A DNA stretch of 64,000 nucleotides from assembly GCA_936450465.1 (NCBI GenBank), contig OW388292.1, positions 10,125,756 through 10,189,755 on the forward strand. Direction: 5' to 3'. Shown piece after piece: positions 1-13,219 of this stretch; position 1 is the first letter of the stretch, and each line of letters starts with the position of its first letter. The position numbers and the translations under genes were made by a program. The notes under the pieces were generated by a model. The model was not told the origin of the DNA. It did no database searches and was given only the letters and a program-made list of their open reading frames with translations. The stretch comes from Gibbula magus. Lineage: Eukaryota; Mollusca; Gastropoda; Trochida; Trochidae.

Positions 1-254
1 TCGCCTCGAAATGGTCGTGTGGTGTACTGTTGGTACAGTCAATGCTGGCGATAGTTGCCTTACTCTGAGGGCGTGACTCGGCCCGAAAACGAACAAGAAT
101 GTGTACTATTTAATATAATGTTATCCCAAATAAAAACATATATCATGAAAGGGCCTTTACAATGCCGCAGCTAAACCAACAATCAGTGTGTTTGCTTCAG
201 AAGAAATAATGTAATACACTATAACATACTTAAGTTTCCAACTTCACCTTTTAA

Positions 255-607
255 AGGGGCAGTAGTACGTTTTTTGTAAAAATATTTTTTCAAATTTCCC
301 ATTTATAATGATAGTTTATGTCATTTAAAGTAACTTTAGAGGGTAAAACATCTTATTACACAAACCAATTATCTGTAGTTGTAAAAACTATGTTGGGTAT
401 AAAGCAAAAATTGCATGGCGGCCATTTTATTATAAACACAATTTATTATTTTGTATTACAAAAACGATTCCCATGGCTTTACAGAAACATGTACACTCAT
501 TTTAAACTTTATTTTCCGAAGAGAGAAGGATATTTTACTATTGGTGAAATTATTTTTCAAATACATTTCATCAACTTATTTGAGCGAAAAAACGTGCTAC
601 TGCCCCT
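255..607. mobile_element. MITE with TTAA target duplication (copy 1)
   Basis: The termini are inverted repeats beginning AGGGGCAGTAGTACG at the left and AGGGGCAGTAGCACG (reverse complement) at the right, continuing into a T-run. TTAA flanks both sides (251-254 and 608-611), as in piggyBac-type insertions. The TTTAAA context is palindromic, so the exact edge is not unique. The 353-bp element is too short to encode a transposase; an incidental 97-codon open frame inside it is not kept in copy 2. Confidence 0.7.
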
Positions 608-611
608 TTAA

Positions 612-1863
612 ACATTGCTTTATAAATGTCAAATAAGTGACAAACTTTACTGTTGTTATTTATTGTCTATGATACACATTTAACTCTCTAGTCGTGCAAT
701 ATTCCAATAGAGTTTCAATAGGACATAATGTAAGTCAATGTTATCTTGCTTCACCTAATTTATCCTCCAAATCTAGAGCCAAGAAATATTGTCAGAAAGC
801 ACGAAAATCTGTAAATTCTCTCACTAATCATGGTTTAAACTGTGCAGATCTCCACCCTAAGGTTTAAGTTAAAATATGGGAAAAGGTGACACTTCCATCA
901 AACTTCAATGGCTGTTCCCATATGACATTAGTCAATTAGTCTATGTTATTGGAATATTAAGAGTTACCTTAGCTGTCCATTTTGTATGCCAAAAAGGGGT
1001 ATGTAGCCACAGACGCATCTAACATAGGGTATTTCTTGGGTTTATTACACACATGTGAGCGAGAACCCTTCGAGATATGTTTGGTATCCAACGTGTTAGA
1101 TACTGCGAGGGACGCATCTGATTGGTCGCTCCATGGTGATGACCCGAGGTCACGAGGGTGGGACTACTTTTGCCATTCATAAGTAAACAAATTAATAACA
1201 TTCGTAGGAATCACAAACTGAGCACAATCTGGGATATTATATATGAAACAACGACAAAGTCGAATGCTCTCGTCCTATCGTAACCTGTACGGTCACACAC
1301 ATCAGCTGCGCATGTGAGTTGTCTCCCTTCAACCGTCACGACGTCCGGGTCAAACTCGCCCGCTGTTACTCGTTACTCACTCAATTTCGAGACGCTCCCA
1401 TACATGTACATACGGGAACAATCACTAAAACGTCTTTGGTAATAATGATCCCGATGCAAAGCGACTTTGTTTTATAGATGTTGAGGACCGTGACAAAGCT
1501 GCCATAGGCTTGTCGTTGCCTAGGCTAGTTTTTGCGCTCCTGTTCGGAAAATGGCGAACTGACAGTTCACGAGTTCAAACTTTGAGTGAGTGAATGTAAC
1601 GCTTTTATCAGTTTTATGTTTTCCTTTATACTCCCGACCACATTATTCAAAAGTTAGGATTTGATTGATTGATAACATGTCATGCTAATTAGGGCTTAAT
1701 CATAGATTGTGTTTGTGTGCGGCACTATACACTCTTTACCGTTACATGTCACTGAAGTGAAAGTGAACTGTATTACTACGCGCTTCAACAGAACGTCTAG
1801 AAATTTTCGTTTAAAACTCCTCAAATCATGTTCTTTATATGTGTAAATAAAATACAAAACTCA
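612..1863. other. No gene recognised
   Basis: Unique sequence with a somewhat CpG-richer stretch at 1260-1560, including GAACTGACAGTTC (a short palindrome near 1556). No splice-bounded frame or paralogous support for an exon. Confidence 0.4.
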
Positions 1864-1967
1864 TTCCCTATGAATACCGTATTTATTACAACTCGTCGCT
1901 TTCGCTCGTTAAATACGTTTACAAGTAACTCGTTAAACGTTGTAATACATACGGTATCCATAGGGAA
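1864..1967. mobile_element. Foldback (palindromic) element
   Basis: The left arm TTCCCTATGAATACCG and onwards pairs with the right arm ending CGGTATCCATAGGGAA, about 29 bp per arm. The centre (1898-1916) reads GCTTTCGCTCGTTAAATAC, which also occurs in the foldbacks at 53886 and 59336 although the arms there are different. No coding capacity. Confidence 0.7.
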
Positions 1968-1999
1968 CTTGTTGGTATTCTCTATGTATTAGACCAGTC

Positions 2000-4900
2000 C
2001 AGATAGTCACACTAGATCTGTTGTCAGTGCAATGGAAATGATGAAGCTGATGAAGGGAAATTAACATTTCATGGTTTCTAATAGCACTGTGGCTGAGCAG
2101 CCTCAAGGGAAACAAGTATATGTGAGCTTTTGACTAGCCTTCGTGATATCGAGGATAGATTATGTCGAGGGTAGTAATAATATTGACATACTTATAAAGC
2201 CTTATTACTATTTTTTCCCATTTAGTTTTCATCATCCATATGATCCTCTTCACTTCAAAAAGCCGCATCAGTCAATGCTCATTCTGATATATTTGCACCT
2301 ACATGACTGCTTGTTACGCATTGACATTTACTGATTTGTGTAAATTTCAATAAGTGTACCATGTGTTTGCACACTATAGCCTCTCAAGATACAACATCAA
2401 TGGATTCACTGTGACAGAATGTGGCATGATGCTAACAGATGTGGGCCTTCTCGATCAAGAAAACCAAATCAACTTTTGTAAAATAATATTTATTCCTAGT
2501 TGACATTCTTTCATCAAAAAGATAAGAAGTAAGTTCTATAATGTTTAATTTTGATACAAGAGTTCACAAGAATTCCGCCTTGTAAAATAGCTCAAAACTC
2601 TTTAATTGTTAAAAGAAATTATTTTCATGTCATGTCAACCATAGCAAATTGCGACAGACCCAGGAGAACAAATTAATCGTGAGGGCTACCAATTGTTAAC
2701 CTCCCTCTAAATAGCGTGTTTCAGTTTGATGCAACAGACTTACTATAAAGACACGTTTACATCACTTGAGTAATACCTGATTTTGTGTTGCATGTGCCCA
2801 AAGATTCTGAAGGACTATTAACAATTTACATCATGTTTGAAAAAGGATTCCTTTTCATGTTTCTCATTTTGTCAGTTATTTTTAATTCAATTTTCTAAAA
2901 ATGGATGATTTCCCCCCATTCATTGAGGTCAGATCCTATGTTTTCTCAAAATTCAATAACTTTGAGTACACTCGACCTTCTAATATCCTTAATGCAGAAC
3001 ATGATCCTTGATTACTTCACATTTAAAAATAATTCAATTTAAGCAGATGATGCAAATAATTTCAATTACAACATTATAGCTTTATGAATACAGCGTTCAA
3101 TAAATTAAAGGTTTCAACATGCCACAGTTATTGTGATTATTTTTTAGAAGCTTCTGGCATCTATTCTGCATGAATATAGTGATGTTTAAATGAAGTAGTA
3201 AGGTGTTAAACTTGTCCATTATAGGAGTAACCAAAAACGTAATTATACAACTTTGTGGCCTCAACTACTCGGTAGCATGGCGATTTTGGTGTCAGTTTAT
3301 GTCATAGCATTACTAGCTTGTGGGATTATATATCACGAGTTGGTAAAAATCATTAAGAATCCTCTATCTTTGTCACCAGACAATGTGGCTGAACTTGTCC
3401 ATCATATTCTCAGTTTCACATGTTATGTGATTATTTAAACTTATATATATATTTTTAATTATTAGAGATAAGTTACAAAATAGACTGTTTAAGCCTTTAT
3501 AGGCATATATAAATGATATTAGCTTGATTATATTCAACAAAAACACAATATTCTTGGAAACTATTATGAACGTTATGGGAAAGTTTAATCTCACCACCTT
3601 ATTACTGTTCATCACTAGCTTGATTTGTACGTTATTGGAATTATACAAAATATACGAATATATGTCACGGTAAGGTCATGTGGCATATTATAAAATGAGT
3701 GAGGCATTAAGGTATATTTAAGCACGTTCCGTTAATATACGGACAAATCTCTACTCCTTAAAACTAAAGTTTATATTTTGAGTCTATTCAAAACTATACA
3801 TTGTCGTCGCAAATTGTTACCGTACGTGAGTTAGATTTATCGGTGCCACATCTCCTTTAATCATATTGTCGTTATCATTTCCTCAAAATTCGTACTCATT
3901 AACCTTTACACAGTGGTGATATATTGAAATTATATGAAAGTGAAAAAGCTTGTTTCTGAATTACAGCACTTTCACACAAACCGGTAATATACAGCATTTT
4001 TGAATATTCCAACTTATCAAGTGATCTTTTATAAAACTTTAAGCTATAAGCTATATATACTATTAGTGGGGCTTAAGTTGAAGTTGTCTCCATAGCATAA
4101 TCCATGTCATTCATTTTACAAAAATATGTTTCCTGAACATTTATTTGGTAGATTTTAATATCTTCTTTATATTGTAACTGTAAACAGAATTGTTTTATTT
4201 CATTAACCCTACTTTCAGAATGCTCATTACAGCAGCGGTATTGAAGTTGATAAGAACCAGCAATACGAGGAGAACAGAAATTATTCATAGGAATCTCTTA
4301 TTGCCAGAATGGTCTTTACCACAATCCTTTACCTTCATAACCTTGGTCCTAGCATTCCAGAAGTCTGAATGGAGTCTGAAGAGAATGACGCTGGGCGAAG
4401 TCGAGGCCAGGTCAAGGAAGGGACAGATGAAGTTCTGATGAAGAGTATATTAATCAGTCACCAATGTGCACCGGAGTGAGGAATGAGAAAACTGTTATGG
4501 AAATATATTATTGAAATACATTAAATGCAAGAATGCAAGAATATTGAAATTATCTCGTTAAATAAGAGTATCCATACTTTTTTCAGTGGAGAATAATGTT
4601 ATTCACGAGTTTAATCAGATGGTATTATATGAAAAGAAGTCCAGTATTCCGTTCAATACTTGCACAAATCAATTAATCGAAATTGCCGACAGTGTGCTGA
4701 AACTTTGATTTCAGTGCATCATGTGCCATTGAGATTTCAGAAGGACCTTTTTATGTCGCATATGCACACAGCTGTAATATGTCATTTTTTTTCAGCAGTA
4801 TTACACTCGTTTAATTTTCATTTACTATTCTTACTCTTCAGTATCTTCCACTGGCAATTAATGAAACATATTTTTTCACTCAATGAAACCACGTCAATCA

Positions 4901-6300
4901 TATGATATAATATCAACAATAGGATGACATCATAAGATGACCGTGATTAAGCAATCAACCTCGTTTGCTCAAGTCTTTACATGATAATTTTAAATCTCAT
5001 GAAATGGTGATTATGAATTTTTATCTTTATTTCCGTGCACTATTTTAGACGATAATACGATATGCCATGCTATTAATAACAATGGGGAATCGAAATTCCT
5101 TTTTAAATGTTTTAAACATTGACATATTTCAAAGAAACCTCAAAATCAAAACCAAAACCAGTTAATTCGTAACACCAATTCAAGGACACCAAAGGAAGGC
5201 AACATGATTAAGACCCTAATTTCAAACAGGGTTCAGCATCGTGAACTCTCTTTCAAGAAATCTGCCACATCTTAAGAACTGTTTTTTTTTATTTCAGTTG
5301 ACCTCCCCCAACCTTCGAATTAGATAAACGATGGACTATATCTCTAAAGGCGTTTCAACGGGAAGGGTAATGAAATAGCATGACCAAAACGCATTCTGTC
5401 CACATTTCCCTTCACAAGCTATACATCCATGTATTATACAGGTAGCTAATACAATACATGCAGTTTGATTAGTTCATGAACATAGAAATGATTCTTATTT
5501 TTTATTCTTAAGCAATGATGGCATGATTTATTTTATCAAATTGGCATTGTCAAATATCATCTGTAAACTGTGTTTGAGAAGTATCAAATAATGTTTTCTT
5601 TGAAGGAGCCTTTTTAAAAATTCTAACTATACCGGAGTTTACCCGCCAAAAAATGTATTGGGGGATGGTGTTATACCTCTGATAACTGAAAAGCTGTTTT
5701 TCACATTTATGCAAAGACTTCAAGATATTCTCACACATGGTGATGCGTTAATCAATGTGCCAACGAAGTGAAAACTCCAAGATATCGCTGGTATCACTTT
5801 CCATATAAAGAAATAACCAACATTACTTTTTCGGAAACTTTAGAAACTTGACATGTATAATCAGTATGAAGTACCTTCATTATAAAGTTTTGTGCACATT
5901 TACTTAGTTTTTCGACTTCGATTTCTTGTTATACTAGAGCTCTCACAGTGACAAGTTTATTTTGTGAAAATACCTCGTGGTTGAAATCACACGAAATACA
6001 GATCAATTACTGATGCAATGGAAATGTTACCATCTGTTTGTAGGTTTCTTATCAAATAAATGGAAAGACTGTTTATAGTTTGGTTTGCTATATGTTAACT
6101 GGTACAATGCTTCCAGGGGAATGTAATATAACATTGTGGACAAACTGATAAAATAAATTGTGCTCATCTTCTAAACCACCATAATGCATTTTGAATATAA
6201 AAGTAAAGTATCAACATTATTATAGTACATTAATCCACTATTAAGCTCCGATTTGTGTGACTCTAATCTGAATTTAAAGTATATACATAAAATACATTTT
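2000..6300 (+). repeat. Segmental duplication P1 (old paralogue of P2a and P2b)
   Basis: Homology to 52150-56450 is seen in order: 2040-2180 with 52155-52310, 2800-3200 with 53320-53760, 3255-3420 with 54020-54190, 4450-4480 with 54745-54775 (ATGTGCACCGG block), 4690-4735 with 55212-55260, 4900-4940 with 55378-55412 and 5845-5930 with 55745-55850. Divergence is similar to that of Q1/Q2, which suggests one old duplication event. No conserved reading frame was found in this part. Confidence 0.75.
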
Positions 6301-8100
6301 TGATTAAACAGTTCTATGATATGTCTTTCTGTATCGACTAGAAAGAGAAATCCAACCTTACCAATAGCTTACAGTGCCAATCTTGAAATTTAATATACTT
6401 ACAACGTGTCGAAAAAGAACACATAAACCATGTGATATCTAAACATTTGAAAAGCCAATTGAAAACAATATCATACGAACTCATGTCACCAAATTTACTC
6501 TACGCAACATTTCGTAAAGTGCTTTTGGATTGAGACCTTTTTGCATACATAAGCCTACAACAGAATCCCACTCGGCGACTGAAGTGACAAAAGCGGGTAT
6601 CTCTTAACTTCAAGATCATCATCTCAACAATGGCATGATAATCGTTAGGACTAAATATTGGTTTGCCTTTAATCATGTTTAAGCTTCTTTTACTAATGTT
6701 GGAAGCAGGGATTAATGAGTGCTGTGTTCATTAATTCTCTTGTAAAGTATTGTGTACGGGTATATGTTAAAAGGACAAATGAACTAGTGTTTTTATAGAT
6801 ATTATATGTAAATGTTCTTATGAGTCATTGTTTCTATTTCAGTTTCAAATTTAAATTGTTTGATAATGTGCAAAATCATTGAATGACTAAATATGACTAC
6901 CGTTGTCTTATCTTTCCAGAAATAAAAACTAAAATTCAAACAATCATATCAGCCCTTATGTCTTTAAATAATCAAAGGGAAAAGATTGCTGTTCACTTCA
7001 CGTTTTAAAATTGTTTGTACCGGAATGAATGTTACAGAAAATAAACGATTCATGATTAGTCAGTTGATTAGTCAGTTTTGACATATGAAAGAAAAGATGT
7101 TTACGTTCATAGAAAGAAGATCATCTTGCTCTGAAAAGCTGTTGACCATGGAGTCGTTGGTTTTCAGTATATGCCGCCACGTAAAATGAAACAAATAATT
7201 GCAATAAGTGATTGATTTCTTGGTAAATCTTCTTAGGCTGAATCTCCACATTATTTGCCTTTGTAAGTATTTTCTCACTCGTCAATTTCAGTCATGTTTT
7301 CAAAGAATGTTTCAAAACAGTTCTTGTATAGGGACAATAGTCTTCAGGTATGGAAGAGAATACTGGATATTAAACATAAAACAGTCTGGTTAACAAGCAC
7401 ACTAGTTTGGATTTTGCAAATTTACGTATGTAAGTAAGAAAGTTGGAGAAAGAAAGAATTTAACAAATATCTTTGCTTTTGAGAAAACCTCTTTCACTTT
7501 AGCCTTGGAAGTTGATTTTGTAGATAGAAAAGTATCTTAAAGAATGTGAAGCCACCCTCCATTCCTAATAGCTGGTTCCTTTCAGTGCAAACTCAAAACA
7601 ACTCACTCTTAATTTATATAATACAATACTCATATATATAACATCCTAATATGTGTTTGAGTTGAATAATATTCTAATGATTCACTTACTGAAAATCAAG
7701 GATTCACGACTGCGTTTGCATCTTGGTATTTTCATCTCAATTTGAAGGCATTCAAGTTATATCAGATCATGTTCAAGCTAAACAGTTAATTCGTGTAAGG
7801 GAGATTACTCTTATCGTAAAGCTATGTCAAATGTAATTGTTCTTATCAAATACCTCTCTACAATGTATGTCACCAAATCGTCTGTGGAACCAATATATTC
7901 TTTCATGAGCGAAACTAGAAATGAATCCTACAGGTTATGACAGTCACGAGTAGAACCATACATGGATGTTTTCTTTCAATGGCATTTAGAAGATGGTTAG
8001 ATAAAGGAGAACGAGTTCTATGGACATACGACTTCTTTATTGCAGGGGTGCGACGTTTTGGTCTAGATAATTGACCTTGATTTTGGTACAGGAACCATTT
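6300..8100. other. Spacer between P1 and Q1, nothing recognised
   Basis: AT-rich sequence with no terminal repeats, transposon-type coding remnants or paralogue elsewhere in the window that could be seen by eye. Confidence 0.4.
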
Positions 8101-10279
8101 TTCGAAAACTCTAACCTTGGCCATAGGTTACTGATAGGCCTTTGATACTTCACATGTGCACCCATTGTCATGAGATCTTTCAGATGACATAATAATTGAC
8201 CTTGTGACCATGACCTAGCAGCACGTTCCACTCAACACTTTGCACTGGTCAGTAATATACACCTTCCCTACCTTGCCATACTCATTCACATGGGGTATTC
8301 GTACTCATCTTCGATATTTGAACTGATTGAAAGACATTCTAGTTTGTGTGATGAAGAAGACGAGGAATTTGTTAATAAAGATGATGATCATCCATAAATT
8401 CGTCTTCTTTGATATCTTAATTTAAATGCTTATATCCGAGTGGATCCGGTTTTGTATTATCAATCTACAGGTTTTAATTTACATGACTATAAACTATGCC
8501 CTTCACACTACCCACAGTTCTGTGATTAATATAGGGAAGGTCACTTTCCCCCTGGTTATAAGATGGGTAGGTAACCAAACACTACACAGTATGTAGAGTT
8601 AATATCTAATAACCGTTATGCTTACAGTGATGTCTATATATCAAGAGTACAGAGGTGAATGCCACCGGCGTTATTTCCTTGATGAAGACAGATAGGAAAG
8701 GGCATGGTAAAGTGTATTTCGTCCATGAGATGTTCACAGTTTATTTTACAAGAGTGTCTTAGAAAGAATTAATGGTTTATGTTTGACCACATTTCACACA
8801 AGGAATATTTGAAGATGGTAAATATGGAAGAATATTTGAAATGTATATTTGTAGCGGGGCAACACATGTTCAAGTATTCATATTGTTCGATTAATATGTG
8901 TCGAGGATCTGAAACTGAATGTTCTATACCGATGATAGCGTGGTTATTCTAGAATACTGAAATACGTTGAGTATTATATTAATATCATCCAAATACGAGG
9001 GTAATGGTTCAGTTCAAAACTGAAAATAGTTCCTCAAGCAATATTGATTTAATTGTAAGAACTAAGATGATCAACAATCGAAAAGTGAGAATCAATGTCA
9101 TATTGGAATGTAATCATAATCATTTAGAACTTAGAATGACTTTCAATCATGTGGATGGATGAACAACTGTTGGCGACGTGAAATTGAAATGTAATGAAAT
9201 TACGTGCGCCACTCTTTGAGTGACAGTTGTCAAAATAATCATTATTCGGCGTGATTAGTGATAAGCTGAACAAAGACGATACAGCTTGAATAAGTTGATA
9301 ACATCCAAGGCAAATTATCGGAGTGAATCTGAGGACGTCGGTTGTGGCTGCCAGTCATGTGTCAAGAGTTTTATGTCCTCAATTACAACTTGATTTAATG
9401 CTTAAAGAGCTTACTTCTTTATTACTTGGCTATGTGCGTCACACTGACCGATGTTGAGATGTCCCTCATATCAAATTATAACCGCAATTTGAGAGAGGTC
9501 ATACAATGTAGTGTTATATGAGATTATATAACCAAGCTTTGAAACTATAAATTCGGGGAAAATCCGACTGACATAGTTTGCGAAATGTAGAATAAAATGT
9601 TCTTGCTTTCTGTTGCTGCAAGTTTATTGATCAGATACGCTTTTGTTTATAAAAAAGAGAAAGAGATTGAACATATGTCCGTGTTTGGGAGATGTGTGTA
9701 GCTACATGTACATTGTTTCGTTATATTTTTTTGGTAAGTGTCATTTAAGCGTGAAAGTAATTATATAAGAAAAAGTTTTTATATACATGTTAAGTAAACA
9801 CCAATCTACACGTGAAATGGCTAATCTTAATAAACGTGCAAAAAAAACTAATATCATAAATAACTCAACTTAACTTCGTGGCAAAAGAATCATCACAAAC
9901 AGGAAGGCATGATTTTTGTTTCTTCTAGTAATTAACTAAATTTTGGAAACTTCTGTTCATGTTTCTCGAGCATCTTGGCTTGCTTTATGGCGTCCTGCAA
10001 AAGAGTAACTTATTTCGACAAGTAGCATACTCTGATGAATGATATTGTTAGTTTACAAAACATATCGAATACATTCAAAATTGCCCGATGTACATGGTTC
10101 TGTTAAGTCCATTGAGTCCATTTCCCATCGAGCAGCCATTCTAATGTGTTCACATTAAATGGCCGCTCAAAGGTAGTTCCCATGTTCTGACTAATGAAGT
10201 GATACCTTAAAACTCAAAGTAGAGTTTTAAATATGGTATAATGATGGAATGGTCAACCATTGTGCTGTCTACCTACAAA

Positions 10280-10445
10280 TCCACCTCTCAGACTGAAGTG
10301 TTCCACCAAATATTCGCTTTATACCAATGCGTCTGTTTTCTATGAATACGGCTTTTTGGATCGTGGAATAGGATATTTTACCCTCCAATGTAACAATATA
10401 GTATATAAACTTTAATAATAAATGACAAATTTGAGAAAAAATAGT
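10280..10445 (-). mobile_element. Diverged fragment related to the TTAA MITE
   Basis: On the minus strand, the run GAGGGTAAAATATCCTATTCC, the downstream GGTATAAAGCGAATATT and the preceding TTTTCTCAAATTTG align with the internal part of 255-607. No terminal repeats are visible, so this is an old fragment inside Q1. Confidence 0.45.
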
Positions 10446-10613
10446 ATGCACAAAATGTACTAAACAGCCTTTAACGAAAGGAAAACGAAAGCAGGATCTT
10501 TGAAAATATAATGGTGATCTTTTGATTTAATCAAAGTATAAAATACTTCTCCCTCGTTGTTTGTCCTCTTGTGCTGCATGAAGTATATCACCATATATCA
10601 AACTTTGCTTTAC

Positions 10614-10740
10614 ATGTCGTAGATGAGTCTGCGTTCTGATACCAATGTTACTTTGTCTATAGCCCCGAGACAGTGACGGTACACAATCAACAGACAATAC
10701 CCGTATGAAATTAGTGATCATGCACATAATCAATTGGCCT
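10614..10740 (-). CDS. Candidate exon with hydrophobic segment, Q1 copy
   Basis: Paralogue of the candidate exon at 36775-36880. It has an acceptor-like TACTAG before 10740 and a GTAAAGC donor after 10614. It reads LIMCMITNFIRVLSVDC then VPSLSRGYRQSNIGIRTQ. Compared with Q2 it carries seven extra residues (an in-frame 21-bp block) and an Arg inside the hydrophobic stretch, which weakens a membrane-segment reading. Thirty bases spanning the VDCVPSLSRG codons are identical in the two copies. Confidence 0.28.
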
Positions 10741-12189
10741 CTAGTATTGACCTTTCTTGTGTCTGTATGTCAAGGATAACTAGGAGATGAATAAAGAAAA
10801 TTATTCTTTCTTTGCCTTTTCATAAAAAAGGAAGGTATTTTTTCATGATGCATTCATGGTGTTAATATTTGCTTAAATATTCAAATATAAATTACAATCC
10901 CTCTTATAATTATCATATGGTCAGCCATGAGTAATTATTATGACCTTATTGGAATATAGATTAAAATTATGCTTTTGAAAAACTTTCAATATCTTCTTAA
11001 ATGTGTGTAAACTTTATTTCCAGCTGATTTAATTTATTGTCAACATTGTTTTCAAAACTGGAGAATGTCTATTTGTTTCCATGGCGTCTATCAAACAACC
11101 AATTCTAGTGTTTAAACAGTGAAATAAGGTAATTGTTTAATTGTTGCGAAAAAATGCCGCTAACCTCCTTAGTACGTAATAAGGAAAATTTTCAACACAA
11201 AACATGTACAAGAAGAGCCATTTGCAACAAGAAGTTTAAAGAAGACCATTAAGTAATTGGAGATTTCGTTCTGATTCATGCATCAATCATGCCTTATGTT
11301 TCATTAGATATCTCGAACGATCCTTCACAAATGGTTTCCACAGTGTTTGCATTGACAAGCAAAACAGTCGTGAACGTGCTTAAATAACAAATGAATTTCA
11401 AACAATGAAGAGGCCATAAATTCCTTATTTTGTGACGAAGAATGGAGAACGTTCAAATAATGATGTAGCTAAATCACTGTTTAATTTAATATTTTGTACC
11501 AGTACATGGTTATCATAACTTGTTTAAAAACAAATTGAACACTCCATGCCATGTTATGCATCAATGCAGTATCATACTGATAATTCTAAGAACATGTTAT
11601 ACTAAGTACGACATCGATAATGTTTTTTACCATACACTTACAAAGTTTACTTCCAGTCTGAAATGACCCAACATTTCTGCAGATCCAACACTGATGTAAA
11701 TACATTCGTATTAGACAAAAACAACATTTATTCCCCAGAAATATTAAGCTCAACTCACTTGGTATTGTGAAATAAGGAAATAATTCACCAAAGTCACACT
11801 AGATTGCAGAATAGACGATGTATTAAGAGCACAATCAATCACAACTGCCATACCGCTGAATCTGTTCAATTCCGACTGTTTGGAAGCTTGAAAATAGATC
11901 GTGCTATTCTTTGTATTTATGATTTATTTTGCTGCATAAATCCGTTTTTTGATAAATGGGTACTGTCAGTGGGCCAGGTTTAAATCACAAGATGATGAAG
12001 GCTAATTATTGTCATTGCTCATTGTGCAGGGAATAATAAATTCATCAAAATTCAAACAACTTTATCCAATGTTATTCAATGCTGTGAGCGATTCTGTAAT
12101 TTACAGGTCTGTGAGGGTGAATTAAGAACATGAACATTAACCACTTCAAAAACTGTGCTTTATGAGCTTTATTATTTCAATTCATGTTC

Positions 12190-12217
12190 ATATCTTCAAA
12201 ACCTGAAATTGAAAGAA

Positions 12218-12279
<62 letters not shown>

Positions 12280-12303
12280 GTCTATCAATTTCAGGTTTTG
12301 AAG

Positions 12304-12307
<4 letters not shown>
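12190..12307. repeat. Inverted repeat enclosing a (TA)n tract
   Basis: Arms of about 35 bp containing CTTCAAAACCTGAAATTGA (left) and its near reverse complement (right, ending TTTTGAAGATAT) enclose a long (TA)n run at 12221-12276. A second (TA)n run follows at 12304-12361. Replication-slippage or cruciform-prone DNA. Confidence 0.8.
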
Positions 12308-12354
<47 letters not shown>

Positions 12355-12363
<9 letters not shown>

Positions 12364-12499
12364 AAATTGATTTAAAAAGAATAACAAACTCCGATTTCCT
12401 CCTACATGTTTCGCTTTACTCTTCAGGGAGGTTTACATTACAGTGATTATGACGTAACGTTTCTGTGACGTTGCAACAATACACTGATTGTGACGTCAC
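12355..12499 (-). repeat. Left inverted arm of Penelope-like relic
   Basis: Reverse complement of the sequence at 12846-12988 with few differences. It lies at the 3' side of the minus-strand Penelope-like reading frame and contains a hammerhead ribozyme motif at 12398-12431. Penelope-like elements are known to carry terminal repeats that may be inverted and to encode hammerhead motifs in them. Confidence 0.75.
12398..12431 (-). ncRNA. Minimal type I hammerhead ribozyme motif (left arm)
   Basis: On the minus strand the 34 nt fit the hammerhead consensus. Stem I is CCTCC paired with GGAGG (5 bp). The core is CTGAAGA, differing from CTGATGA only at position 7, which tolerates change. Stem II is G-C plus U-G around AAA, followed by the invariant GAA. 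Stem III is ACATGT, giving A-U and C-G pairs, then the GTA cleavage triplet directly before GGAGG. Because ACATGT is self-complementary, a dimer would have a 6-bp stem III, as described for minimal hammerheads that act as dimers. Activity is inferred, not shown. Confidence 0.65.
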
Positions 12500-12569
12500 T
12501 GCTCTTCTTTAATCCTGCGCATAATTGCATTATTGTCTGCCATTTTATAAAATGGAAATATTGTAAACT

Positions 12570-12845
12570 TTATTTCCTTATGGCAGCGCATGTATCCAAA
12601 TGTTCACTGAGTGGAATACATCTAGTTTTGGGGTCCTTGATCTGCTGCTTATGAACCGGCACTCTGCTCCTCAGACATTCAGTTTGACCAATATACTGTT
12701 CCTTACATCCTTGGCATGTTATTACATAAATAACATTTTTGGCAGAACAATCCGAAGTGTGATGTACATAAAAATATCTATTCTTACTTTTGAAAAATAT
12801 TTTGTCTGCTTCCACTAAGTGTTTGCAAGTCCCACAATTAATAGT
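12570..12845 (-). pseudogene. Penelope-like element, C-terminal GIY-YIG endonuclease fragment
   Basis: The minus-strand frame starts at the inner edge of the right arm. It reads INCGTCKHL (a CxxC motif), then KNVIYVITCQGC and EQYIGQTECLRSRV. CxxC followed by a VIYxI/YIGQT core is the layout of the GIY-YIG endonuclease at the C terminus of Penelope-like retroelements, where it nicks the target for reverse transcription. The reverse-transcriptase domain is missing (5' truncated). The frame breaks at IRK-stop; a shifted frame then continues KFTIFPFYKMADNN to a TGA near 12507. A dead relic, 81-92 codons long. Confidence 0.8.

Positions 12846-13219
<374 letters not shown>

Noticed and set aside
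318..611. 97-codon frame inside the TTAA MITE
   Set aside because: The frame is not preserved in the homologous copy at 50788-51142 and lies entirely between the terminal inverted repeats, so it is incidental.
3253..3438. Plus-strand frame with a hydrophobic segment (SMAILVSVYVIALLACG)
   Set aside because: The P2a and P2b relatives at 54030 and 59490 carry a frame-disrupting block and stops, and no splice signals support it.
12184..12375. Ile-Tyr repeat frame
   Set aside because: Pure translation of (TA)n microsatellites.
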